A DNA stretch of 64,000 bases from assembly GCF_001956855.1 (NCBI RefSeq), contig NZ_MTHD01000005.1, positions 248,001-312,000 on the forward strand. The letters are read 5' to 3'. The notes below the pieces were generated by a model. That model ran no database searches, was not told the origin of the DNA, and saw only the letters and a list, made by a program, of their open reading frames with translations. Shown here in pieces: positions 9,539 through 18,169 of the stretch. Each line of letters opens with the position of its first letter. Within the stretch, counting starts at the first letter, position 1. Made by a program: the position numbers and the translations under genes. This stretch comes from Azonexus hydrophilus (GTDB taxonomy: Bacteria; Pseudomonadota; Gammaproteobacteria; Burkholderiales; Rhodocyclaceae).

Positions 9539-10194
9539 TTACTCCTTGTCGTGGGGTACAACGTGGCCACGCGTCGCCCGTCGCGCGGGTCGACGGCGTG
9601 CACGGCTTTCAGTTCGCCGATCAGGTAGCGTTTTTTCAGTGTCAGATCGACTGGCCTGGCGTGCGTGGCTTTCCAGAAAGTGGTGCTTTCGCGGGTCGCC
9701 GGCAGCGTCAGGCAGGCTTCGGCGCGCAATGCCAGTGCGGTCGGGACGCTGTCCGGCGTCAGCCGAAAGACCAGCGCAGCGGTTTCGTCGTCCGGATTGA
9801 CGAAGCCGTCGACATTGCTGAAGGCGAGGAAATAATCGAAACGCCAGCGCTCGGTCATCGTCTGGCGCTCGCCGATCATGTCCTCGGCTTCGTACTGGCG
9901 GCGGTCTTCGGTTTCCGACGCCAGCGGCAGATACTTGTAACGGAAGTAGTCGGCGGTCGGTGGCGTGTCGTCGGGCCAGCTCCAGCCCTCGGCGATATCC
10001 TTGCCGCGCATCGGATAGCGCAGTTCGCCTGCCTCCTGCTCGGCTTCCTCGCCGTGTGCCAAGTCGATGTCCACCTCGAAGCACTCGCCGGCTGCCGCCT
10101 GCGCAGTGAAGCGCTGATACAGCACCGGGCCGGCATCGGCTGCGACCGAAGCGCTCAGGCAGAGACAAAGGAGTGCGGCAAGGCGGTGGGTCAT
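9535..10194 (-). CDS. Periplasmic protein of unknown function in SCO operon
   Basis: A 219-residue protein with a clear signal peptide (MTHRLAALLCLCLSASVAAD). The mature part is acidic, aromatic-rich and has two cysteines (GECFEVD and EACLTLP). No domain is recognised. Its start overlaps the stop of the first SCO gene, and its stop overlaps the next start, so it belongs to one transcript with two copper chaperones. A role in copper handling is an inference from position only. Confidence 0.6.
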   Translation of the reverse strand: MTHRLAALLCLCLSASVAADAGPVLYQRFTAQAAAGECFEVDIDLAHGEEAEQEAGELRYPMRGKDIAEGWSWPDDTPPTADYFRYKYLPLASETEDRRQYEAEDMIGERQTMTERWRFDYFLAFSNVDGFVNPDDETAALVFRLTPDSVPTALALRAEACLTLPATRESTTFWKATHARPVDLTLKKRYLIGELKAVHAVDPRDGRRVATLYPTTRSK

Positions 10195-10796
10195 GGCGTG
10201 GCCTGCAGTTGCTTGCGGATTGCCTGGGCGATTGCGGTCGACGTCGTGCCATGGGCAATTTTGTCAGTGATCCGGCCGTTGCCGTCGATCAGGAAAATAT
10301 CCGCGGTGTGGTCGATGGCGTAGTGGTCGTCGCTGCCGCCAGTATCGGGGCGGTTGTAGAAGACGCCGTAGCGGCGGGCGATCTCGGCCAGCACTGCCGG
10401 CTTGCCGGTGGCGCCGATGAAGGCCGGATTGAAGAACTGGACGTACTGCTGCAGGTGCTGCGGCGTGTCGCGCTGTGGGTCGACCGAAACGAACAGGCTG
10501 GCGCTCCGCTTCAACTCGTCGGGCTCCAGCTGGGCGAAGGCATCGGCGATGCCGGCCAGCGTCGTCGGGCAGATGTCCGGGCAGGCGGTGTAGCCGAAGG
10601 ACAGGACCAGCAGCCGGCCGCGGAAATCGGTGAGCGCGACCTTGCCGCTCGCCGTCTCGAGAACGAAATCGCCGCCGGCTGGCAGGCCGGGGCGCGGCAC
10701 TTCGCGTACCGGCGGTTCGGGGTGCCACCACAGCGCGACGGCGGCGACGGAGAGCGCCAGCAGCAAGGCAATGACGGCGAGGATTCTTTCCTGCAT
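10191..10796 (-). CDS. SCO1/SenC-family copper chaperone (first copy)
   Basis: A 201-residue protein with an N-terminal membrane anchor (ILAVIALLLALSVAAVALWW), then a thioredoxin-like SCO domain. Copper ligands are present: TACPDICPTT and the His in AIDHTADIFLID. ATG at 10796 is chosen because it puts the anchor at the N-terminus; a frame extending to 10880 has no better site. It is the first gene of the five-gene operon and has a good FNR/Dnr-type promoter. Confidence 0.9.
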   Translation of the reverse strand: MQERILAVIALLLALSVAAVALWWHPEPPVREVPRPGLPAGGDFVLETASGKVALTDFRGRLLVLSFGYTACPDICPTTLAGIADAFAQLEPDELKRSASLFVSVDPQRDTPQHLQQYVQFFNPAFIGATGKPAVLAEIARRYGVFYNRPDTGGSDDHYAIDHTADIFLIDGNGRITDKIAHGTTSTAIAQAIRKQLQATP

Positions 10797-10858
10797 GGTT
10801 CGACGATTCACTTTCGATGGCGCCGGCCGGGAGAGCGGCAGTGCGGCGGGATGCCCGG

Positions 10859-10900
10859 ATTGTTGGTCAAGCGTTGGCAAATAAATTTAATCGCCATCAA
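10859..10900 (-). promoter_or_regulatory. FNR/Dnr-type promoter of the SCO operon
   Basis: TTAATCGCCATCAA at 10887-10900 matches 9 of 10 conserved bases of TTGAT-N4-ATCAA. On the minus strand a -10-like AACAAT (10864-10859) lies exactly where a site centred at -41.5 would place it, predicting a start near 10852 and a leader of about 55 bases before the SCO ATG at 10796. Confidence 0.7.
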
Positions 10901-11099
10901 ATTTCCAGGGTTTACCGGCCGGCGACGGTACGGCTCGACGTGATTGTGCGCCGGCCCGACCGCCTGTCCAAGCCTGCGAGAACTGATTGGCAAGACCCGA
11001 AAAATCCGGGTGGTCATCGGAATAATCCGAGAAAAATCAGGACGATGACTAATGGACGCCGGGGATTGTGCGGACGATTCTCGGAAAAACCCGACAGAT

Positions 11100-11141
11100 T
11101 TAGGATCGATCAATTTTTTTACCGGGGCTGCGGCATACAGT
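11100..11141 (+). promoter_or_regulatory. nosZ: Candidate FNR/Dnr-type promoter of nosZ copy 1
   Basis: TTAGGATCGATCAA at 11100-11113 has a perfect right half-site and a weak left one (7 of 10 consensus bases). A -10-like TACAGT at 11136-11141 lies at the exact class II spacing, predicting a start near 11148. The rest of the 425-bp gap between the SCO operon and nosZ holds no gene that can be supported. Confidence 0.5.
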
Positions 11142-11157
11142 GCGACAAATTGCCGCA
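11141..11157 (+). promoter_or_regulatory. nosZ: 17-bp dyad operator upstream of nosZ copy 1
   Basis: TGCGACAAATTGCCGCA is an inverted repeat of form TGCGRCAA-W-TTGYCGCA. It starts at the last base of the proposed -10 and covers the predicted transcription start, and it ends 64 bases before the nosZ ATG. The same 17 bases occur before nosZ copy 2 at nearly identical distance. A repressor or accessory regulator site is likely; the protein is unknown. Confidence 0.6.
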
Positions 11158-11221
11158 TCCCCTACGGAAATTGGGGTCAAGGCGATTGGGGGTAAACCTG
11201 AATAATTCTGGGAGAACGATG

Positions 11222-13516
11222 ATGAGAGGATTTGCGATCAAGTCGGGCGTGCTGCTGTTGGCGGCGGGTCTTGGTCTTGGAGCGGCGGGCTCGGCCTTTT
11301 CGGCGGAATCGCTGCAGGACGTGCTGAAGCGTCGCGGGCTGAGTCAGCAGGATCTGCTGGCGGCGGCAAAGACCTACGTACCGACGGGCAAGCGGGATGA
11401 ATTCCTGGCGTTCAGTTCGGGCGGCCAGTCGGGTCAGGTGATCGTCTACGGCATTCCGTCGATGCGCATCCTGAAATACATCGGCGTGTTCACGCCGGAA
11501 CCCTGGCAAGGCTACGGCTTCGACGAGAACTCGAAGGCGGTGCTGAAGCAAGGCTGGATCGACGGCAAGGAAATCACCTGGGGCGACACGCACCACCCGG
11601 CGATCTCGGAAACCAACGGCCAGTACGACGGCCAGTTCCTGTTCATCAACGACAAGGCCAACCCGCGCCTGGCAGTGATCGACCTGCGCGACTTCGAAAC
11701 CAAGCAGATCGTGGTCAATCCGATCTACAAGTCCGAACACGGCGGCGCCTTCGTGACGCCGAACAGCGACTACGTGATCGAAGCCGCGCAATACGCCAGT
11801 CCGCTGGAGAACAAGAAGTTCTACCCGCTGGAAGAATTCAACGAGAAGTACCGCGGTGGTGTGACGTACTGGAAGTTTGACCGCAAGGCCGGCCGGATCG
11901 ACCCGAAGAAATCGTTCTCGGTCGAACTGCCGCCGTACTCGCAGGACTTGTCTGACGCCGGTAAAGGCCCGTCGGATGGCTGGTCGTTCACCAACTCGTT
12001 CTGTACCGAACGCTACGTTGGCGGCATCGAGAAGGGCCGTCCGCCGTACGAAGCCGGCTGCTCGGCGAAGGACACCGACTACCTGCACGTGATCAACTGG
12101 AAGAAGGCCGCCGAGCTGGTTGCGGCCGGCAAGGCAAAGAAGATCAACGGCCACGACGTGCTGTCGATCGACACGGCAGTCAAGGAAGGCATCCTGTTCC
12201 TGATTCCGGAACCGAAGTCGCCGCACGGCGCCGACGTGACGCCGGACGGCAAGTTCATCGTCGTCTCGGGCAAGCTCGACACGCACGTGTCGGTGTATAG
12301 CTTCGAGAAAATCCAGGCAGCGATCAAGGCTGGCAAGTTCGAATCGAAGGACCCGTACGGCATTCCGGTCATCGGCATGAAGGACGCGCTGCACACGCAG
12401 GTGCAACTGGGCCTGGGCCCCTTGCACACGCAGTTCGACTCGAAGACCTGCGTCGCCTACACGTCGCTGTACGTCGACTCGCAAGTGGCGAAGTGGAACT
12501 TCTGCGAAGGCAAGGTGCTGGACAAGATCTCGGTGCACTACAACATCGGTCACCTGATGACGATGGAAGGCGACACGATGGCGCCGAAGGGCCGCTACCT
12601 GGTGGCGCTGAACAAGCTGTCGATCGACCGTTTCAACCCGGTTGGCCCGCTGCACCCGCAGAACCACCAGTTGATCGACATCGCCAACGACAAGATGCAG
12701 CTCTTGTACGACATGCCGCTGCCGCTGGGTGAGCCGCACTACGTGGTCGCGATCGAAGCCTCGAAGCTGAAGCCGGGCGTGCGCTACAAGGTCGGCACCG
12801 ACAGCCGCACCGACAAGCCGCATCCGGGTGCCGTTCGTGCAGGTGAAGAGCGGATCGAGAAGAAGGGCAACAAGATCACGGTCTATGGCACCTTGATCCG
12901 TTCGCACATCACGCCGGAAACGATCGAAGCCGATGTTGGCGACGAAGTGACGATCCACCTGACCAACCTCGAACGTGCGCAGGACGAGACCCACGGTTTC
13001 ACGGTGTCTACGTACAACGTGCACGCCTCGGTCGAGCCGGGCAAGACGGTGACGGTGAAGTTCAAGGCTGACAAGGAAGGCGTGTATCCGTACTACTGCA
13101 CGGAATTCTGCTCGGCGCTGCACCTTGAGATGCAGGGTTACCTGCTGGTGAAGCCGAAGGGCTGGAAGCCGACGAAGACGACGATGGCCAAGGGCAACTA
13201 CACGGAAACCGATTACAAGGCGACGTTGAAGAAGGTTGTGGACACGCAGGCGGTCATTGATTCGGTGGTGGGTTACATCACGAGCACGAATTTCAAGGAC
13301 TTCCCGGACGTGGTGGCGATGGTCGAGGATGCGACGGACCAGCTGAACAAGATCAAGGACGCCAAGCAGAAGCATGAAGCGGCTGCGGCACAGAAGGACT
13401 GGGAACAGGCCAATCTGTGGGCTGAACAGGTCTGGCAGTACCAGGTCAAGGCGGCCGACATCGGCTTGCGCGCCAAGACCTACCTTGAGCAGAACGGCGC
13501 CAAGAAGGTCAAGTAA
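11222..13516 (+). CDS. nosZ: Nitrous oxide reductase, clade II (copy 1)
   Basis: A 764-residue periplasmic copper enzyme that reduces N2O to N2. It has a Sec-type signal (about 1-30) and no twin-arginine, as in clade II NosZ. The CuZ beta-propeller includes His124-His125 in DTHHPAISE; the C-terminal cupredoxin domain carries the complete CuA set Cys626, Cys630, His634 and Met637. A C-terminal extension of about 100 residues is helical. ATG at 11222 is chosen over the adjacent 11219 by alignment with copy 2 and spacing from GGGAGA. It is followed by a strong terminator, so it is probably monocistronic. Confidence 0.97.
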   Translation: MRGFAIKSGVLLLAAGLGLGAAGSAFSAESLQDVLKRRGLSQQDLLAAAKTYVPTGKRDEFLAFSSGGQSGQVIVYGIPSMRILKYIGVFTPEPWQGYGFDENSKAVLKQGWIDGKEITWGDTHHPAISETNGQYDGQFLFINDKANPRLAVIDLRDFETKQIVVNPIYKSEHGGAFVTPNSDYVIEAAQYASPLENKKFYPLEEFNEKYRGGVTYWKFDRKAGRIDPKKSFSVELPPYSQDLSDAGKGPSDGWSFTNSFCTERYVGGIEKGRPPYEAGCSAKDTDYLHVINWKKAAELVAAGKAKKINGHDVLSIDTAVKEGILFLIPEPKSPHGADVTPDGKFIVVSGKLDTHVSVYSFEKIQAAIKAGKFESKDPYGIPVIGMKDALHTQVQLGLGPLHTQFDSKTCVAYTSLYVDSQVAKWNFCEGKVLDKISVHYNIGHLMTMEGDTMAPKGRYLVALNKLSIDRFNPVGPLHPQNHQLIDIANDKMQLLYDMPLPLGEPHYVVAIEASKLKPGVRYKVGTDSRTDKPHPGAVRAGEERIEKKGNKITVYGTLIRSHITPETIEADVGDEVTIHLTNLERAQDETHGFTVSTYNVHASVEPGKTVTVKFKADKEGVYPYYCTEFCSALHLEMQGYLLVKPKGWKPTKTTMAKGNYTETDYKATLKKVVDTQAVIDSVVGYITSTNFKDFPDVVAMVEDATDQLNKIKDAKQKHEAAAAQKDWEQANLWAEQVWQYQVKAADIGLRAKTYLEQNGAKKVK
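11234..13516 (+). repeat. 2283-bp near-identical direct repeat, copy 1
   Basis: From the fifth nosZ codon to the stop, the DNA matches 18182-20464 with only scattered, mostly silent differences. Homology stops abruptly at the gene's 5' and 3' ends. Confidence 0.95.
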
Positions 13517-13537
13517 GCGACCTGAACGGCAAGGCAC

Positions 13538-13567
13538 AAGGGGCAGGAGAAATCTTGCCCCTTTTTT
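13538..13567 (+). terminator. Rho-independent terminator of nosZ copy 1
   Basis: An 8-bp stem AAGGGGCA/TGCCCCTT with a 10-base loop, overlapping a run of six T residues (13562-13567). It lies 21 bases after the nosZ stop and separates it from the kinase operon. Confidence 0.88.
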
Positions 13568-13594
13568 GCCTTTAACCGCCATGACCGCCAAACC

Positions 13595-16177
13595 ATGAAA
13601 CGCTTCCAGCGCGATTTCCTCCCCTTCACCGGCTGGACCGGCACCTTGCTGGCGCTGGTGGTGTGGTCGGTGCTGGTCACGCTGTCGCTGCTGACGCAGC
13701 GCGAACAACTCAATCGTACCGCCGCCGAACTGGCACGCATCGATGCCGTCGCCAACCTGAAGAAGGACATGGCGATCCGCAAGTGGGCGTCCACGGTCGA
13801 AGGCGTGTTCATCCGCGAAAAGCGCTTGCCGCCGGTCAACTCACTGGAACAGGAAGAGCGCGTTACCGCCGTGCGTTACACCGGCGAACAATTCACGCTG
13901 GTCACGGTGACGCCGATGCACCTGCTGCTGGCCATCCAGGGCATGACCAACCAGGAATTTGGTTCGCGCGAGCGGCTGACGTCGAAGCAGCTGCGCAATC
14001 CCGACAACGCGCCCGACGAATGGGAAAAAAAGGCACTTGAGCAACTTGGACGCGGGGCCACGATCGTCACCCAGTCGCTGCCGAAAAAGGGCGGGCACGG
14101 GCTGATGCGGGCAATGATCCCGATGCAGATGGAAAAGGAATGCCTGGAGTGCCATCGCGACACGCTGATTCCCGTCGGCGGCCTGCGCGGCGGTGCCACC
14201 GTTTCGATCGACCTGAATACCTACCGTACCGCCCAGGAACCGACCTGGCGGACGATCCAGTACTGGCATGCCGGTATCTGGCTGCTCGGGCTGGCCACCA
14301 TCCTGCTGCTGCACCGGGTTTTTGTCCGGCGTAGCGCCGAGCAGCAACGCCAGGACCAGATGCGCCGGGAAAACGAGGCAGCCTTTGCGGCGATGGCCGA
14401 GGGCGCGGTGATCACCGACGCCGACGGCGACATTCTCTGGGTCAACGATGCTTTTTGCCGGATTTCCGGCTACGAGCGGAGCGAAGTGATCGGGCGCAAT
14501 CCCCGCCTGCTCAAGTCCGGCGTCCATGACAAGGATTTTTATACCCGGCTGTGGCAGCAACTGAAGACAGCCGGCCACTGGCGCGGCGAAATCTGGAACC
14601 GGCGCAAGAGTGGCGAAGTGTTTCCGGAAGAAATCTCGATGCAGGCGCTGCGTGGACCGGATGGCCGGATCCGCCGCTACATCTCGATCTTTTCCGACAT
14701 CACCCAGCGCAAGAAAAGCGAAGACGAACTGGCGGCCTATCGCGAACAGCTGGAGGAACTGGTGCGCCAGCGGACCGAGGAACTGACGGTGGCGCGCGAT
14801 GCGGCCGAGGCGGCGAACCGCAGCAAGTCGCTGTTCCTCGCCAACATGAGCCACGAACTGCGCACGCCGCTGAATGCGGTGATCGGCTTCTCCAAGCTGA
14901 TGGCCGGCGATCCCAGCCTGTCGCCGGCGCGCCAGGACAACCTGCAGATCATCAGTCATTCGGGCGAGCATCTGCTGACGCTGATCAATGACGTGCTGGA
15001 ACTCTCGAAGATCGAGTCCGGCAAGATGGAAATGCGACCGGAGGAAGTCGACCTGCCGGAACTCCTCGGTCAGGTTGTCGACATGATGAGCCTGCGCGCC
15101 GACGAAGGCGGGCTCGACCTGCGCCTGGAAACCGTGCATTTGCCGACGTTGGTCCTGCTCGACCCCGGCATGCTGCGCCAGGTATTGCTCAACCTGCTGT
15201 CGAATGCCGTCAAGTTCACCCCGGCCGGCGAGGTCGTCGTCCGCGTCAGCGCGCAGCCGATCGATGCGGCGACGGTGCGCCTCGAATTCAGCGTCCGCGA
15301 CAGCGGCATCGGCATCGGGCTCGAAGACCAGGCGCGCATCTTTTCCTCGTTCGAGCAGGTCGGCCCGGCGCATCACGGCGGCACCGGCCTCGGCCTGACC
15401 ATCAGCCGGCGCTACGTGCAGCTGATGGGCGGTGAACTGGCGGTGCGTTCGGCGCCGGGCGAGGGCGCCGATTTCCACTTCGCCATGCCGGTGCCGGTGA
15501 TCGCCGTGCCCGATGGCGTGGGCAAGATCCGGCCGGTGCAGCTGGCGCCGCTGCAGACAGCGCGTCAGGTGCTGCTGGTCGACGACAGTCGCGATGGTCG
15601 CCTGTTGTTGCGCAGCATGCTCGAACCGCTGGGTTTCGTCATCCGCGAGGCTGGCAGCCTGGGGGCGGCGCGGGCGGCGCTGGCCGCGGCGCCGGTCGAT
15701 GTCGTCGTGCTCGACTGGTACCTGCCGGACGGCGAGGGCATCGCCTTGCTCGGCGAAATCAAGGGCGCTGCCGGTGGCCCTGCGGTCATCATGCTGACCG
15801 CCAATGCCCTGGCGGAAACCCGCAACGCGGCGCTGGTCGCCGGTGCCGACGGTTTCCTCAGCAAGCCGCTGGCCGATGGCGATCTCTATCACCTGCTGGC
15901 CCGCCTGCTCGATCTGCCGCTGGTCGAGCAGTCCCGCCGGCCGGCGGTTTTTGGCGAAATCCGGCTGTCGACCGCAGCACGCGACGAATTGACGCCAGCC
16001 GAACGGCTGGCCCTTGAACAGGCAGCGATTGCCCTCAGCCCGTCGGAAATCGACCGGGCCATCGGCCAGATCGGCCAGCGCCTGCCGGAACTGGCAGCGA
16101 CGCTGAGCACGCTGGCCCGCGCCCGGCAATACCAGGCGCTGTGGGACTGGCTGGAAATCACCGGGAGTGAAACATGA
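13595..16177 (+). CDS. Hybrid histidine kinase with heme-binding DUF3365-type sensor
   Basis: An 860-residue membrane kinase. Two transmembrane helices (about 14-33 and 237-255) enclose a periplasmic domain with a c-type heme motif Cys183-LE-Cys186-His187, resembling DUF3365/Tll0287-like sensors. A PAS domain (about 265-385), a coiled segment, HisKA with His420, HATPase (DSGIGIG, GGTGLGLTI), a receiver (VVVLDWYLPDG) and a short C-terminal helical region follow. The heme suggests redox or NO/N2O-related sensing (inference). It starts the three-gene operon between the two nosZ copies; the next gene overlaps by ATGA. Confidence 0.92.
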   Translation: MKRFQRDFLPFTGWTGTLLALVVWSVLVTLSLLTQREQLNRTAAELARIDAVANLKKDMAIRKWASTVEGVFIREKRLPPVNSLEQEERVTAVRYTGEQFTLVTVTPMHLLLAIQGMTNQEFGSRERLTSKQLRNPDNAPDEWEKKALEQLGRGATIVTQSLPKKGGHGLMRAMIPMQMEKECLECHRDTLIPVGGLRGGATVSIDLNTYRTAQEPTWRTIQYWHAGIWLLGLATILLLHRVFVRRSAEQQRQDQMRRENEAAFAAMAEGAVITDADGDILWVNDAFCRISGYERSEVIGRNPRLLKSGVHDKDFYTRLWQQLKTAGHWRGEIWNRRKSGEVFPEEISMQALRGPDGRIRRYISIFSDITQRKKSEDELAAYREQLEELVRQRTEELTVARDAAEAANRSKSLFLANMSHELRTPLNAVIGFSKLMAGDPSLSPARQDNLQIISHSGEHLLTLINDVLELSKIESGKMEMRPEEVDLPELLGQVVDMMSLRADEGGLDLRLETVHLPTLVLLDPGMLRQVLLNLLSNAVKFTPAGEVVVRVSAQPIDAATVRLEFSVRDSGIGIGLEDQARIFSSFEQVGPAHHGGTGLGLTISRRYVQLMGGELAVRSAPGEGADFHFAMPVPVIAVPDGVGKIRPVQLAPLQTARQVLLVDDSRDGRLLLRSMLEPLGFVIREAGSLGAARAALAAAPVDVVVLDWYLPDGEGIALLGEIKGAAGGPAVIMLTANALAETRNAALVAGADGFLSKPLADGDLYHLLARLLDLPLVEQSRRPAVFGEIRLSTAARDELTPAERLALEQAAIALSPSEIDRAIGQIGQRLPELAATLSTLARARQYQALWDWLEITGSET

Positions 16178-17328
16178 GCGAAATCACCGAAAAACTGCCG
16201 GACAAACCGGCCAGCGATAGCGTCCGGCCGGCCGAAATCCTGATCGTCGACGACACGCCGGGCTCGTTGCAGTTGCTCAACGACCTGCTCACCGGCGCCG
16301 GCTATGTCGTCCGCGTCGCCAGCGAGGCGCGGATGGCGCTGCATTCAGCCAAGGCCCGGCCGCCAGAACTGATCCTGCTCGACGTGCGGATGCCCGGCAT
16401 GGATGGCTACGAACTCTGTCAGCGGCTGAAGGGCGACGCCGCGACCCGCGACATCCCGGTGATCTTCCTGTCGGCGCTGCGCGAAACCGGCGACAAGGTG
16501 CGCGGCTTCACGCTGGGTGCGGTCGACTACATCGGCAAGCCGTTTCAGCCCGAAGAGGTGCTGGCCCGGGTGAAAACCCACGTCGAACTGTACCGGCTGC
16601 AGACCCGGCTGGAAGAACAGGTCGAATTGCGTTCCGGGCAGTTGCGCGTTTCCGCCCGGCAGTTGCGCGAATCGCGCCGCCGCCTGCAGGAACTGACGGC
16701 TTTCCTGCAGAGCGTGCGCGAGGACGAACGGACCAGCATCGCACGTGAATTGCATGATGAGCTCGGCCAGGCGCTGACCGCGCTGCGCATCGACATCGGC
16801 TGGTTGCGCAAGCACTGCGGCGTGCTCGGCAGCACGGTTGTCGAGCGTGCCGATTCGGCCTACGCGCTGGTCGAGCACACCGTCGATTCGCTGCGCCGCA
16901 TTTCCGAAGGCTTGCGTCCGGGCATGCTCGACGTGCTCGGCCTGTGCGCCGCGCTCGAACATCTCGCCGGCCAGTTTGCCGAGCGTTCGGGCATCGCCTG
17001 CGAATTTGCCGCCGACCGCGACGAATATGCGCTGCCGGAAAACGGTGCCATCACTGCCTTCCGGGTTGTCCAGGAAGCCTTGACCAACGTCGCCCGCCAT
17101 GCCGGCGCAAGCCGTGTCTGGATTGACCTCGGCTGTGCCGGCGGCCGCTTGCGCATCAGCGTGCGCGACGACGGCAGCGGCTTCGACACCGAATTGCCGC
17201 GCCAGGGCTTCGGCCTGCTCGGCATGCGCGAGCGCGTGCTGATGCTGGGCGGCGAAATCACCATCGACGGCAACAACGGAACACAAGTTGTCGTCAGCCT
17301 GCCAATGAACACGGGAGAAACAGCATGA
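16174..17328 (+). CDS. Cytosolic REC-HisKA_3 histidine kinase
   Basis: A 384-residue soluble protein. An N-terminal receiver (about 20-140, ILLDVRMPGMDGYEL) is joined by a coiled coil to a NarX/DegS-type kinase: HisKA_3 with His194 in ARELHDELGQALTAL and an HATPase with DDGSGF and GFGLLGMRER. The receiver suggests it takes phosphate from the upstream hybrid kinase and hands it to the downstream NarL-type regulator, forming an extended relay (inference). It overlaps both neighbours by 4 bases. Confidence 0.92.
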   Translation: MSEITEKLPDKPASDSVRPAEILIVDDTPGSLQLLNDLLTGAGYVVRVASEARMALHSAKARPPELILLDVRMPGMDGYELCQRLKGDAATRDIPVIFLSALRETGDKVRGFTLGAVDYIGKPFQPEEVLARVKTHVELYRLQTRLEEQVELRSGQLRVSARQLRESRRRLQELTAFLQSVREDERTSIARELHDELGQALTALRIDIGWLRKHCGVLGSTVVERADSAYALVEHTVDSLRRISEGLRPGMLDVLGLCAALEHLAGQFAERSGIACEFAADRDEYALPENGAITAFRVVQEALTNVARHAGASRVWIDLGCAGGRLRISVRDDGSGFDTELPRQGFGLLGMRERVLMLGGEITIDGNNGTQVVVSLPMNTGETA

Positions 17329-17981
17329 TCCGCATCCTGATTGCCGACGACCACGACATCCTGCGCGCCGGTCTGCGCCACATCCTTGCCGACTCGCCGG
17401 ACATCGTCGTCGGCGGCGAGGCAACCAACGGCATCGAAGCCGTGTCGATGCTGCGCAAGGAGCACTGGGATACGCTGGTGCTGGACCTGACGATGCCGGG
17501 GAGAAACGGCATCGAACTGATCAAGCAGGTGCGCAGCGAGTTTCCGCGCCTGCCGATCCTGATCCTCAGCATGCACAAGGAAGACATCTACGCGGTGCGC
17601 GCGCTGAAGGCCGGCGCTGCCGGCTACCTGTGCAAGGACAACGCCGAGGCCTTCCTCGCCGAGGCCATCCGCAAGGTGCATGCCGGCGGCCTGTTCATCA
17701 ACCGCAGCGTCGCCGAGCGCCTGACCATGGACATCCTGCAGGGACGCCATGCCGAACTGCCGCATAACCGGCTGACCGACCGCGAGCACCAGATCTTCCT
17801 GCTCATCGTCCAGGGCATGGGCGTTTCGGAAATCGGCCGCCACCTCAATCTCAGCGTCAAGACGGTGAGCACGCACAAGGCCAGCATCCAGGCCAAGATG
17901 GATCTGGCCAACACCGCCGAGCTGGTGCGCTACGCCGTCGAAAACCATCTCGTCGAAGGCGCCACGCCGCATCCCGGTTAG
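17325..17981 (+). CDS. NarL/LuxR-family response regulator
   Basis: A 218-residue regulator with an N-terminal receiver (ADDHD acidic pocket, phosphoacceptor in LVLDLTMPGRNG, conserved Lys in YLCKDNAE) and a C-terminal LuxR-type HTH (LTDREHQIFLLIVQGMGVSEIGR, KTVSTHKASI split by a turn). It is the output of the preceding kinases. With the second nosZ beginning 188 bases downstream, that promoter is the most obvious target (inference). Confidence 0.93.
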   Translation: MIRILIADDHDILRAGLRHILADSPDIVVGGEATNGIEAVSMLRKEHWDTLVLDLTMPGRNGIELIKQVRSEFPRLPILILSMHKEDIYAVRALKAGAAGYLCKDNAEAFLAEAIRKVHAGGLFINRSVAERLTMDILQGRHAELPHNRLTDREHQIFLLIVQGMGVSEIGRHLNLSVKTVSTHKASIQAKMDLANTAELVRYAVENHLVEGATPHPG

Positions 17982-18049
17982 AGCCCGGCTACTTCGCCTA
18001 GGAATATTCCGATCCGGCGTAGTCGCTTCTCCCATGGGCTTTATCGGCA

Positions 18050-18068
18050 TTCGTCACGTTATGACGAA
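18050..18068 (+). promoter_or_regulatory. 19-bp inverted repeat upstream of nosZ copy 2
   Basis: TTCGTCA-CGTTA-TGACGAA is a perfect 7-bp inverted repeat with a 5-base centre, 20 bases upstream of the shared dyad. It has no counterpart before nosZ copy 1. It could bind the NarL-type regulator encoded just upstream, or mark the end of that operon; no T-run follows. Confidence 0.5.
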
Positions 18069-18087
18069 CTCCTGATCCGCGCAGAAT

Positions 18088-18104
18088 TGCGACAAATTGC
18101 CGCA
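18088..18104 (+). promoter_or_regulatory. nosZ: 17-bp dyad operator upstream of nosZ copy 2
   Basis: Identical to the element at 11141-11157 and 65 bases before the nosZ ATG at 18170 (64 in copy 1). A -10-like CAGAAT (18082-18087) abuts it. The shared GGCGATTGGGGG block downstream of the dyad is also conserved in both leaders. Confidence 0.6.
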
Positions 18105-18169
18105 GTCCTCCCTTGGAAGGGGGGGTAGGGCGATTGGGGGCAGGAACCGAATTTTATGGGAGAAGAGAG

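Noticed and set aside
11177..13708. Open frame of 843 codons antisense to nosZ copy 1 (and 884 codons antisense to copy 2)
   Set aside because: It is the complementary shadow of a GC-rich gene, rich in Arg, His, Val and Asp with no domain; both copies show it because the DNA is duplicated.
13595..17981. Possibility that the genes between the nosZ copies are a mobile insertion
   Set aside because: No transposase, integrase, terminal repeats or target duplication seen; codon use looks like the neighbours.
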